A stretch of DNA of 5,837 bases from contig NZ_JAIQXU010000060.1 in the NCBI RefSeq assembly GCF_020166395.1, positions 1-5,837 on the forward strand, given 5' to 3'. The notes under the pieces are model-generated. The model did not search any database. It was given only the letters and a program-made list of their open reading frames with translations, and was not told the DNA's origin. A program made the translations under genes and the position numbers. The DNA is from Deinococcus betulae. GTDB lineage: Bacteria > Deinococcota > Deinococci > Deinococcales > Deinococcaceae. Positions 1-5,837 of the stretch are shown here, piece by piece (within the stretch, counting starts at the first letter, position 1; the number at the start of each line of letters is the position of its first letter).

Positions 1-274
1 CAGAAGCAAGTAGCGCACTCTGACTCCAGCACCCGCCCTGCTACGTCGCCGCGCTTGCTTCATACGGATTCCGCTTCATTGCAGCACAGCAAAGAAGGGC
101 ACCGTCTGTGCTTCCATATCGCGAAATCCGCATCTGTTCCTTCTCTTTCCGCTCAGATTTCACCAAGCATCCTGCCGATTCAATCGGAGTCCATATCAGT
201 TGACTTGAACCGTTTTGGTCAATGCTTCGAGCTGACTCCGTACCAAAGCCCCTCTGTGTCGCGGCCGCGTCCCT
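1..274. other. Gene-free, repeat-containing segment at the left edge
   Basis: No convincing gene lies here. The stretch is clearly less GC-rich than the neighbouring genes and the open frames across it have no ribosome site, no -10 next to a start and no recognisable protein. It holds several short repeats: GAAGCAAG (3-10) inverted against CTTGCTTC (54-61), with CGC/GCG continuing the arms; CTGACTCC as a direct repeat at 20-27 and 232-239; CGGAGTC (185-191) inverted against GACTCCG (234-240); the near-palindrome CCGATT-C-AATCGG (175-187); and a perfect 10-base palindrome CGCGGCCGCG (260-269). The HD gene on the minus strand ends just to the right, so this is also its 3' flank; I see no classic hairpin plus T-run terminator for it. 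A small non-coding dispersed repeat is one possibility, but that is inference. Confidence 0.5.
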
Positions 275-790
275 TTACTCCTGGTCGTCGTAGACATGCA
301 GCAGGGTAGCCTCGGGGTCGCCGCCGGGGTGGTGGTGGCGGGCCACCAGGCGGGCCACGCGCGGGCGGGCGCCGGCGTGGGCCAGCAGCCGAGCACCTAG
401 CTCCGGGTGGTGGGCGCGGATGCCCAGCGCCCCCACAGGCGGCAGCACGCGGGCCAGGCGGTTAGGCACCAGGCCCACCAGCACCCGTTCCCACAGCCAG
501 TAGGGCCGCAGGCTCTTGCCGCAGTCGTGCAGCAGCGCGGCGGCCAGCAGTTCGGGCCCCGCATCGGGGTGGTCGCGGCGCAGGTGGCGGGCCACGCGGC
601 AGGCGTGTTCACGGTCACGTGGGTCCATGCCCCGGTACACCCGCGCCTCGGCGGGGGTCAACAGGGCGGCGGCCCAGTCGTCATCGGGCTGGGCATCTTC
701 GGGACTCATGGAGCGCCACAGCCGGCTGAACTTGGCCGCGTAGCCGCTGACCTTGCGGCGAATGCGGGCGCTGAGGGTACGGCGGGCCAT
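275..790 (-). CDS. HD-domain metal-dependent phosphohydrolase
   Basis: A 171-residue protein with the HD superfamily signature: His62 in [10 protein letters not shown], the His88-Asp89 doublet in LLHDCGKS (close to the HDIG form of the motif), further His residues at 127-128, 138 and 152-154, and Asp168/169 close to the C-terminus. The family binds one or two metal ions and hydrolyses phosphate esters, often nucleotides or signalling nucleotides; the substrate here cannot be told from sequence. There is no signal peptide or membrane segment, so it should be cytoplasmic. The first about 30 residues are basic ([14 protein letters not shown]) and outside the domain, a possible nucleic-acid or membrane contact. 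The ATG at 790 is favoured because a TATGCT hexamer sits 6 nt before it, fitting a leaderless mRNA; Met28 is an alternative without any ribosome site. It lies 59 nt behind trxB, separated by a strong hairpin, so it is probably transcribed on its own. Confidence 0.85.
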   Translation of the reverse strand: MARRTLSARIRRKVSGYAAKFSRLWRSMSPEDAQPDDDWAAALLTPAEARVYRGMDPRDREHACRVARHLRRDHPDAGPELLAAALLHDCGKSLRPYWLWERVLVGLVPNRLARVLPPVGALGIRAHHPELGARLLAHAGARPRVARLVARHHHPGGDPEATLLHVYDDQE

Positions 791-802
791 ACCCAGAGCA
801 TA
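791..802 (-). promoter_or_regulatory. Leaderless-type -10 element for the HD gene
   Basis: TATGCT (797-802, minus strand) ends 6 nt before the ATG, matching the TANNNT -10 known at leaderless Deinococcus genes. No Shine-Dalgarno lies in between. The expected -35 zone falls inside the neighbouring hairpin and no clear TTGACA-like hexamer is visible. Confidence 0.55.
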
Positions 803-806
803 CGCA

Positions 807-837
807 AGGCCGCCCGCGTGCAGTGCGCGGGCGGCCT
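807..837 (-). terminator. Strong hairpin between trxB and the HD gene
   Basis: A perfect 12-bp inverted repeat (arms 807-818 and 826-837, AGGCCGCCCGCG and its complement) with a 7-nt loop lies 12 nt beyond the trxB stop. On the minus strand the right arm is followed by TTGCGTATGCT, so the T-run is very short; it looks like a GC-rich intrinsic terminator for trxB with a weak tail. The same DNA forms the upstream part of the HD gene promoter. Confidence 0.6.
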
Positions 838-849
838 CCTGGGACGGTC

Positions 850-1824
<975 letters not shown>

Positions 1825-1836
1825 AGAGGAAGCGTA
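1825..1836 (-). promoter_or_regulatory. Leaderless-type -10 element for trxB
   Basis: TACGCT (1831-1836, minus strand) ends 6 nt before the ATG and fits TANNNT. The spacer TCCTCT has no ribosome-site character. No good -35 is seen 16-18 bp upstream. An AT-rich block (1873-1886) lies roughly 35-50 bp upstream of the -10 and could act like an UP element, though this is a guess. Confidence 0.55.
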
Positions 1837-2069
1837 CCACCGGCCAGAGCCTCACGCTGTTAGCCAGACACAGTTTATTTTTTAAAGCATTGTTGGGGAG
1901 CGGGCAGGGGTGAGTAGAGTGTGGTCTCCCACAACGCCGAGCCCGCCAGGCCGCTGGACAGGTGAGGCGCTGTCCTCATCGGAAGCCAGGGGCACACAGC
2001 CCCCACCCCCGAGTTCAATTGAGCGGAAGGAGGTTTACCACTCCCCACTCACGCCTGCCCACTTCCCCT
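1837..2069. other. Gene-free stretch with small stem-loops upstream of trxB
   Basis: No gene is recognised between the DUF6174-like gene and trxB. The stretch holds three separate small inverted repeats: GGGGC-ACACA-GCCCC (1989-2003); GGACAG/CTGTCC (1956-1961 and 1970-1975) with an 8-nt loop; and GTTGGGGAG (1892-1900) against CTCCC-A-CAAC (1926-1935), a 9-bp stem with one bulged A. It also has an AT-rich block TTTATTTTTTAAA (1874-1886) and the palindrome TCAATTGA (2015-2022). Immediately after the DUF6174 stop, the minus strand is G-rich without a clear hairpin, so no intrinsic terminator is assigned. If trxB is leaderless, these stems lie before its transcript; they could belong to the 3' tail of the upstream gene or to an unrecognised small RNA. 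Confidence 0.45.
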
Positions 2070-2591
2070 TTACCGCAGCGGCGTGAAATTCGTGACCGTC
2101 CATTCGCCAAACCCGTCGGCAATCCCGCCGTCGCCCAGGCCACTGTAGAGCGACACCGGAAAGCCCAGCGCCGGGTCGTAACTCACGCGCACCTCGGGGC
2201 AGCGTGCCCTGGCCTGTTCGCGCAGGATCTGGGCCACAGTGTCAAAGCGGCCTTCCAGGGTCAGGCGGGCCAGCGGGCTGGGCTCGCCCGACTCACCGGG
2301 CGCCAGCGCCGTCCCTGTCACCTGGCCTCCCCGCACCGTCACGCGGGTGGTGGGAAACAGCACGGGCGCCGCGACCTGCCGCACGTCGTAGCGGTAGGTC
2401 GTCAGGCCCTGAGCCTGCCAGAGGGTACGGGCCTGACGCAGCTGGCGGTTCAGGGCGGCAAAGTCTGGCCGCACGTAGCCAGGGCGGCAAACCCCCGAGG
2501 CCGGCACTGGCCCACCCGCTCCGCCCGCCTGGGCCAGCGGAGCAGCGGTCATCAGGAGGCCCAGCAGGGCGGCGGCCGGCAGTTTGAACAT
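2070..2591 (-). CDS. Exported DUF6174-family protein
   Basis: A 173-residue protein of unknown function. Residues 1-22 form a signal peptide (Lys3, a hydrophobic run, then AQA before Gly23). The mature part has the pattern I recognise for DUF6174: a helix ending in LWQAQGL (57-63), TYRYDVRQ (65-72), RVTVRGGQV (83-91), then LTLEGRFDTVAQIL (110-123) and a closing VSYDPALGFPVSLY (136-149) followed by WTVTNF. Family members are small secreted or lipid-anchored proteins with no assigned activity. There is no lipobox cysteine; Cys35 and Cys131 could form a disulfide in the cell envelope. The ATG at 2591 is chosen because the signal peptide begins there and a TACGCT hexamer lies 7 nt before it; longer in-frame starts would run across the divergent promoters into mqnD. 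It is transcribed away from mqnD and looks monocistronic. Confidence 0.8.
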   Translation of the reverse strand: MFKLPAAALLGLLMTAAPLAQAGGAGGPVPASGVCRPGYVRPDFAALNRQLRQARTLWQAQGLTTYRYDVRQVAAPVLFPTTRVTVRGGQVTGTALAPGESGEPSPLARLTLEGRFDTVAQILREQARARCPEVRVSYDPALGFPVSLYSGLGDGGIADGFGEWTVTNFTPLR

Positions 2592-2604
2592 GGGCCCCAG
2601 CGTA
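2592..2604 (-). promoter_or_regulatory. Leaderless-type -10 element for the DUF6174 gene
   Basis: TACGCT (2599-2604, minus strand) lies 7 nt before the ATG and fits TANNNT. The spacer GGGGCCC is not a Shine-Dalgarno. A TCCGC-CTGAA-GCGGA inverted repeat (2621-2635) sits about 16 bp upstream of this hexamer, where a -35 would be. Confidence 0.5.
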
Positions 2605-2620
2605 GGCCCCCTGACTGACC

Positions 2621-2635
2621 TCCGCCTGAAGCGGA
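2621..2635. repeat. Inverted repeat in the divergent promoter region (DUF6174 side)
   Basis: Perfect 5-bp arms TCCGC and GCGGA around CTGAA. It covers the -35 zone of the minus-strand promoter, so it could be an operator; arms this short can also arise by chance in GC-rich DNA. Confidence 0.3.
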
Positions 2636-2646
2636 ACTTGACCATC

Positions 2647-2661
2647 CCTGCCCCAGGCAGG
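2647..2661. repeat. Inverted repeat in the divergent promoter region (mqnD side)
   Basis: Perfect 6-bp arms CCTGCC and GGCAGG around CCA, ending 7 bp before the mqnD -10 hexamer. The position, between the -35 and -10 zones, is one a repressor would use. No matching regulator gene is in the window. Confidence 0.35.
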
Positions 2662-2668
2662 AGCGGCG

Positions 2669-2681
2669 TACCCTGGGCGGC
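2669..2681 (+). promoter_or_regulatory. Leaderless-type -10 element for mqnD
   Basis: TACCCT (2669-2674) lies 7 nt before the ATG and fits TANNNT; the spacer GGGCGGC is not a useful Shine-Dalgarno. A TTGACC hexamer (2638-2643) resembles a -35 but is 25 bp away, too far for a normal spacer. Confidence 0.5.
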
Positions 2682-3533
2682 ATGACCGATACCCCCACCC
2701 TCGACCTGGGGTACTCCCTGTGCCCCAACGACACATTTATTTTTCACGCGCTGCACGCCGGCCTGACGCCATCACCGCTGCCGGTGCGCGAGGTGCTTGA
2801 AGACGTGCAAACCCTGAACGACTGGGCGGTGGAGGGCCGGCTGCCCATCACCAAAATCAGCTACCGCGCCTACTTTGAAGTCATGGACACCTACGTGGCG
2901 CTACGGGCCGGCGGCGCCCTGGGGCGGGGCGTGGGGCCGCTGGTGGTCACGCGCGGCGACGTGGAGGACCTGAACGGGCGCGTGGTGGCTTCGCCGGGGG
3001 CGCTGACCACCGCCGAACTGCTGCTGCGCCTAGTCTATCCAGAGGTGCAGGTGGTCCGCATGCGGTACGACGAGGTCATGCCCGCTGTGGCGCGCGGCGA
3101 GACCGGCGGGCAGCGCCTGGATGCGGGCCTGATTATCCACGAGTCGCGCTTCACCTACGCTGAGCACGGCCTGACCCGGCTGCTGGACCTGGGGGCGTGG
3201 TGGGAAGGTGAAACCGGCCTTCCCCTGCCTCTGGGCGCCATTCTGGTACGGCGTGACCTCCCGGCCAGGGTGCAGGCCGGGCTGAACGCGGCGGTACGGG
3301 CCAGCCTGGACTACGCCTACGCCCACCCGCAGGCCTCCCGCGACTACGTGCGTCAGCACGCCGCCGAACTGTCTGACGAGGTGATGCAGGCCCACATTGA
3401 CCTGTATGTCAATGACTTCAGTCTGGATGTGGGCGAGGAAGGCGAGCGGGCCGTGCGGGAGCTCCACCGCCGCGCGGTGGTGGTCGGGGCCGTACCCCCC
3501 AGCTCTCAGAACCTCTTCGTTGAACTGACCTGA
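2682..3533 (+). CDS. mqnD: 1,4-dihydroxy-6-naphthoate synthase (menaquinone, futalosine pathway)
   Basis: A 283-residue MqnD. The enzyme converts cyclic dehypoxanthinyl futalosine to 1,4-dihydroxy-6-naphthoate, a late step of the futalosine route to menaquinone, in the cytoplasm. Family blocks are clear and in order: YSLCPNDTFIF (11-21), VLEDVQTLNDWA (38-49), RLPITKISY (53-61), VALRAGGALGRGVGPLVV (72-89), IIHESRFTY (151-159), LDLGAWWE (168-175), TGLPLPLGAILVRRDL (178-193) and YVNDFSLDVGEEGERAV (242-258). His153 in IIHESRFTY corresponds to the histidine proposed as catalytic base in the Thermus enzyme. The fold is a two-lobed periplasmic-binding-protein type, but there is no signal peptide. 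Compared with the Thermus protein as I remember it, about five residues (around TGGQR, 141-145) are inserted just before the catalytic strand. The start is fixed by the TACCCT hexamer 7 nt upstream. No other menaquinone gene is nearby. Confidence 0.96.
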   Translation: MTDTPTLDLGYSLCPNDTFIFHALHAGLTPSPLPVREVLEDVQTLNDWAVEGRLPITKISYRAYFEVMDTYVALRAGGALGRGVGPLVVTRGDVEDLNGRVVASPGALTTAELLLRLVYPEVQVVRMRYDEVMPAVARGETGGQRLDAGLIIHESRFTYAEHGLTRLLDLGAWWEGETGLPLPLGAILVRRDLPARVQAGLNAAVRASLDYAYAHPQASRDYVRQHAAELSDEVMQAHIDLYVNDFSLDVGEEGERAVRELHRRAVVVGAVPPSSQNLFVELT

Positions 3534-3567
3534 CGCTTCTCTAAAGGTTCTCCTCAGCCTTTCTTGA

Positions 3568-3599
3568 AGGCACCCTGAGGTAGGGCTCAGAAGGTGCCT
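3568..3599 (+). terminator. Terminator-like hairpin after mqnD
   Basis: AGGCACC-CTGAG (3568-3579) pairs with CTCAG-AA-GGTGCCT (3586-3599): 12 bp with a two-base AA bulge and a 6-nt loop. It begins 34 nt after the mqnD stop. The following bases, GAGCTTCATTTGCT, hold a few T but no clean T-run, so termination is likely but not certain. Confidence 0.5.
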
Positions 3600-3732
3600 G
3601 AGCTTCATTTGCTCCATGCAGGCGGCGCTTAGCTTGACTTCGTTCAATTCAGGCACTTCGCCCTCCTGGCTCTAACTCTGTGCAGGTCTTCATCTTCTGG
3701 CCCCTGCCCGAAGACGTGCCGCTGCGCAACGT

Positions 3733-3738
3733 TATGCT
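3733..3738 (+). promoter_or_regulatory. Possible -10 for the hydrolase / dehydrogenase pair
   Basis: TATGCT fits TANNNT and would start a transcript near 3745, giving a leader of about 27 nt that carries the GAGG ribosome site. The best -35 nearby (AAGACG, 3711-3716, 16-bp spacer) matches TTGACA poorly. Confidence 0.25.
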
Positions 3739-3771
3739 GGAAATTCGTGCGAAGCCGGCCACCGAGGTTCT

Positions 3772-4644
3772 ATGCGTACTCCTTTTCTTACCCTGACTGC
3801 CATGCTGTGGACCGCCGCCCTTGCCGGAGCTGCCGAAGGCCAGACCATTCCCGACCGGGGCACCGTGAACGTGAACGGCGCGACCGTGTTTTACAAGGCG
3901 GCTGGCAGCGGCCAGCCTCTGCTGCTGATCCACGGCTACCCCCTGAACGGCGAACTGTTTAAGAACAACCGGATGCTGCCCGGCTACCGCGTGATTACCG
4001 TGGACCTGCCCGGCTTCGGCCAGAGCAAGGCCCCTGGCCGCGACGCCAGCATCGAGAACTACGCCAAGACCATGCTGGGGTTCATGGACGCTATGAAGCT
4101 GAACAACATCGTGGTGGGCGGCATGAGCATGGGCGGCATGACCCTGCTCCAGATGTACAAGACCGACCCTGACCGCTTTAAGGGCCTGGTGCTGATTGAC
4201 ACGACCGCCGACCCCGCAGGCGTGGCTGAAAAGGCCATGTGGATGGGCACCGGCCAGCAGGCCCAGCAGAAGGGTGTGGCCAGCCTGGTTGACCTCCTGA
4301 TGCCCCGAATGCTGACCGCCGAGAGCCGCATGAAGATGCCCAATCAGGTGGCGCACCTGGGCAGCCTGATCAAGCAGGCCAGCCTGGACGGCGCTGTGGG
4401 CGCGGCGATGGCGCTGGCCAACCGCCCCGACGCCAATCCGGTGCTGGGGACCATCCGCGTGCCCACGCTGATTCTGGCGGGCGTGGAAGACAACGTGACC
4501 CCCGCCGAACTGCAAATGAAGATGAAAAACCAGATTGCTGACAGCCGCCTGGTCATGGTGCCTGGCGCCGGCCACGCCGCCACTTTCGAGAAGGCCATGG
4601 CCGTCAACGCCGCCATGCGCGCCTGGCTCGCGGGCCTGCGCTAA
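3772..4644 (+). CDS. Exported alpha/beta-fold hydrolase
   Basis: A 290-residue alpha/beta hydrolase with an N-terminal signal peptide (about residues 1-21 to 24; hydrophobic MLWTAALAGAA), so it should act outside the cytoplasmic membrane. The fold's landmarks are intact: oxyanion-hole HGYP at 54-57, DLPGFGQS at 78-85, the nucleophile elbow G117-M-S119-M-G121, the acid Asp240 in GVED, and His268 in PGAGH. Ser119-Asp240-His268 is therefore a plausible triad. Overall it resembles the lactonase / esterase / non-heme haloperoxidase branch; the substrate cannot be told. A helical cap-like region spans about 148-215. The GAGG four bases before the ATG is a modest ribosome site, unlike the leaderless genes to the left. 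Codons are strongly biased to AAC, AAG, CTG and GGC, hinting at good expression. A second exported protein follows 92 nt downstream on the same strand. Confidence 0.88.
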   Translation: MRTPFLTLTAMLWTAALAGAAEGQTIPDRGTVNVNGATVFYKAAGSGQPLLLIHGYPLNGELFKNNRMLPGYRVITVDLPGFGQSKAPGRDASIENYAKTMLGFMDAMKLNNIVVGGMSMGGMTLLQMYKTDPDRFKGLVLIDTTADPAGVAEKAMWMGTGQQAQQKGVASLVDLLMPRMLTAESRMKMPNQVAHLGSLIKQASLDGAVGAAMALANRPDANPVLGTIRVPTLILAGVEDNVTPAELQMKMKNQIADSRLVMVPGAGHAATFEKAMAVNAAMRAWLAGLR

Positions 4645-4656
4645 CCCCCGCCGACT

Positions 4657-4687
4657 GGCCCTGCAGGGAGCTGCCTCCCTGGGGGCC
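4657..4687 (+). terminator. Hairpin between the hydrolase and the dehydrogenase
   Basis: CAGGGAG (4664-4670) pairs with CTCCCTG (4675-4681) across a CTGC loop, and GGCCC (4657-4661) with GGGCC (4683-4687) below a small internal loop: 12 bp in all. It is followed by ACTTCGC, not a T-run, so it may be a weak terminator, an mRNA-stabilising 3' structure or a processing point within an operon. Confidence 0.4.
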
Positions 4688-4726
4688 ACTTCGCACGCTG
4701 AGCCCCTCTCTCTAGACCACCTCCCC

Positions 4727-4731
4727 AGGAG
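4727..4731 (+). promoter_or_regulatory. Shine-Dalgarno for the dehydrogenase, two possible ATGs
   Basis: AGGAG lies 5 nt before the first ATG (4737) and 8 nt before the second, adjacent ATG (4740). The spacing favours the second slightly; the product differs by one Met only. No TANNNT is seen close by, so the gene probably depends on an upstream promoter. Confidence 0.6.
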
Positions 4732-4736
4732 TTCCC

Positions 4737-5837
4737 ATGATGAAATCTGCCCTGGCCGCCCTGAGTGCGCTGCTGACCGTCAGCGCCCTGGCCCAAACCG
4801 CCCCTCCGTCCCCCCGTCCCATCACCCCACCCGAGCCGCCCGCCACGGTGACGGCCACCCGTCTGGAGCCCGTGGCCCTGGAGTTCACGGCCGACAAGCT
4901 GGCGCGGCTGAAGGTGCCGGCGGGCTTTACCATCAAGGTGGTGGCCACCGGGCTGGGCAACGCCCGCATGCTGCACGTCATGCCCGACGGCGGCATCTAC
5001 CTCACCCGGCGTCAGCAGGGCGACGTGTGGTACATGAAAGACGTGAACAAGGACGGCAAGATTGAAGCCGTCGAGCGCAAGATGGTCGCCCAGAACATCA
5101 AGGCCGCCCACGGCCTGGACGTCAAGAACAACAAGCTGTATGTCGTGGGCGAAAAGACCATCTGGGTGATGGACATGGCCAAAGACGGCAGCCTGAGCGT
5201 CCCGCGCGTCTTCGCGGACGGCTTCCCGGACGCCGGGCAGCACCCCGCCCGCACCATCAAGTGGGGACCGGACGGCTACCTGTACGCCACCTTCGGCTCG
5301 ACCAACAACGACTCGCTGACCCAGAACCCGGAAGAAGCGACGATGCTGCGCATTGCGCCCGACGGCAAGACCCGCGAGATTTACGCGCGCGGCCTGCGCC
5401 ACACCATCGGCTTTGGCTGGCACCCGGTCAGCAAGGTGCTGTACGGCGCCGACCAGGGGAGTGACTGGCACGGCGACAACATCCCGCCCGAAGAGATTAA
5501 TGCCATTCAGCGGGGCAAGAATTACGGGTGGCCCTTCTGTTACGGCGACAAGCAGCCCGACCCTTATGTGAACGCCAGCGGCATCCCTGGCCTGGTCAGC
5601 AAAGCCCAGTACTGCGCGGGCACCCAGGGCTCGCTGGTCACGTACACCGCCCATGCCGCCGCCATCGCCATGAACTACTACACGGGCACCCTGTTCCCGG
5701 CCGACATGCGCAACGACGCCTTTATCGCCTACCGGGGCTCGTGGAACCGCAGCGAGCCCAGCGGCTACGAGATTGCCCGTCTGGTGTTTGACGCCCAGAA
5801 CAAGCCCGAGCGCATTGAGCCCTTCGTGACAGGGTTC
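4737..5837 (+). CDS. Exported glucose/sorbosone dehydrogenase-type beta-propeller (partial, 3' end missing)
   Basis: The first 367 residues of a PQQ-dependent sugar dehydrogenase family protein (GSDH type), cut by the window edge. A signal peptide (about 1-20, ending SALAQ) and a Pro-rich linker (22-38) precede the propeller. Family blocks: LKVPAGFTIKVVATGL (58-73), AHGLDV with His125, KWGPDGYLYATFGSTNN (175-191), ARGLRHTIGFGWHP (217-230; Arg221 sits where the family has its conserved Arg, His222 replaces the usual Asn), GADQGSDWHGDNIPPEE (237-253), GKNYGWPFCYG (260-270) and YRGSWNRSEPSGYE (332-345). Cys268 and Cys293 may form a disulfide. Residues 102-113 form a textbook EF-hand-type calcium loop, DVNKDGKIEAVE. 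Such enzymes oxidise sugars to lactones or acids in the periplasm, but PQQ use and substrate are inferred from family only; some members have no known activity. It follows the exported hydrolase by 92 nt, likely in one unit. Confidence 0.88.
   Translation, partial: MMKSALAALSALLTVSALAQTAPPSPRPITPPEPPATVTATRLEPVALEFTADKLARLKVPAGFTIKVVATGLGNARMLHVMPDGGIYLTRRQQGDVWYMKDVNKDGKIEAVERKMVAQNIKAAHGLDVKNNKLYVVGEKTIWVMDMAKDGSLSVPRVFADGFPDAGQHPARTIKWGPDGYLYATFGSTNNDSLTQNPEEATMLRIAPDGKTREIYARGLRHTIGFGWHPVSKVLYGADQGSDWHGDNIPPEEINAIQRGKNYGWPFCYGDKQPDPYVNASGIPGLVSKAQYCAGTQGSLVTYTAHAAAIAMNYYTGTLFPADMRNDAFIAYRGSWNRSEPSGYEIARLVFDAQNKPERIEPFVTGF

Larger units (their letters stand above)
3534..3771 (+). other. 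Gene-free stretch after mqnD with competing stems
   Basis: This 238-base gap holds the mqnD terminator-like hairpin and probably the promoter of the next gene, but no recognised gene. Besides the main hairpin, CCTCAG (3552-3557) can pair with CTGAGG (3575-3580), and GTGCCTGA (3594-3601) can pair with TCAGGCAC (3649-3656); both exclude the main hairpin. The second half (about 3641-3771) stays open in one frame and reads into a GC-rich coding-like stretch that overlaps the hydrolase start. Confidence 0.45.

Noticed and set aside
28..231. CTGACTCC direct repeats as target-site duplications of an inserted element
   Set aside because: The ends of the enclosed DNA share only about three complementary bases, so there is no terminal inverted repeat to support an insertion.
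55..309. 84-codon open frame on the plus strand at the left edge
   Set aside because: Ser/Pro/Arg-rich with no recognisable domain, a TTG start without ribosome site or -10, and it runs into the HD gene in antisense.
2027..2034. AAGGAGGT, a perfect Shine-Dalgarno-like octamer on the plus strand
   Set aside because: No start codon lies within a usable distance and the DNA beyond it is the antisense strand of the DUF6174-like gene.
2638..2643. TTGACC as the -35 of mqnD
   Set aside because: It is 25 bp from the TACCCT -10, far beyond the normal 16-18 bp spacer.
2592..2756. Longer N-terminus for the DUF6174-like protein
   Set aside because: It would overlap the divergent mqnD start and both promoters and bury the signal peptide in the middle of the protein.
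3649..4689. 346-codon open frame on the minus strand opposite the hydrolase
   Set aside because: It mirrors the hydrolase codons, is full of His/Gly/Ala/Val, and crosses the intergenic gap; the plus-strand gene has an intact triad and signal peptide.
4641..5654. 337-codon open frame on the minus strand opposite the dehydrogenase
   Set aside because: Antisense shadow of a GC-rich gene with clear family motifs on the plus strand.

Overview
The window looks like ordinary chromosomal DNA from a Deinococcus species. Four things point there. It is GC-rich with GC-ending codons. MqnD, TrxR and the DUF6174-type protein resemble Deinococcus-Thermus homologues as I remember them. Menaquinone is made by the futalosine route. 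Four of the six genes have a TANNNT -10 hexamer only 6-7 nt before the ATG and no Shine-Dalgarno, the leaderless arrangement known as common in Deinococcus. This assignment is inference from sequence; no search was run.

Layout, left to right. 1-274: gene-free, visibly less GC-rich DNA with several short inverted and direct repeats, possibly a small dispersed repeat. 275-790 (-): HD-domain phosphohydrolase. 791-849: compact terminator plus promoter. 850-1824 (-): thioredoxin reductase trxB. 1825-2069: gene-free, with several small stem-loops and an AT-rich patch upstream of trxB. 2070-2591 (-): exported DUF6174-like protein. 2592-2681: divergent promoter region with one inverted repeat near each promoter. 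2682-3533 (+): mqnD. 3534-3771: gene-free, with a terminator-like hairpin and competing pairings. 3772-4644 (+): exported alpha/beta hydrolase. 4657-4687: hairpin. 4737 to the window end (+): exported glucose/sorbosone dehydrogenase-type beta-propeller, cut by the window edge.

Most genes are separate units. trxB and the HD gene run in the same direction but are split by a strong hairpin and each has its own leaderless-type promoter. mqnD and the DUF6174 gene share a divergent intergenic region. The last two genes, both exported and both with a Shine-Dalgarno, probably form one transcription unit. A secreted sugar oxidase making a lactone and a secreted hydrolase opening it is a plausible but untested link.

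I see no clear sign of a new multi-gene system, CRISPR array, transposase, tRNA or rRNA. The points most worth a second look are the leaderless promoter set, the competing stems after mqnD, the coding-like stretch overlapping the hydrolase start, and the repeat-rich left edge.
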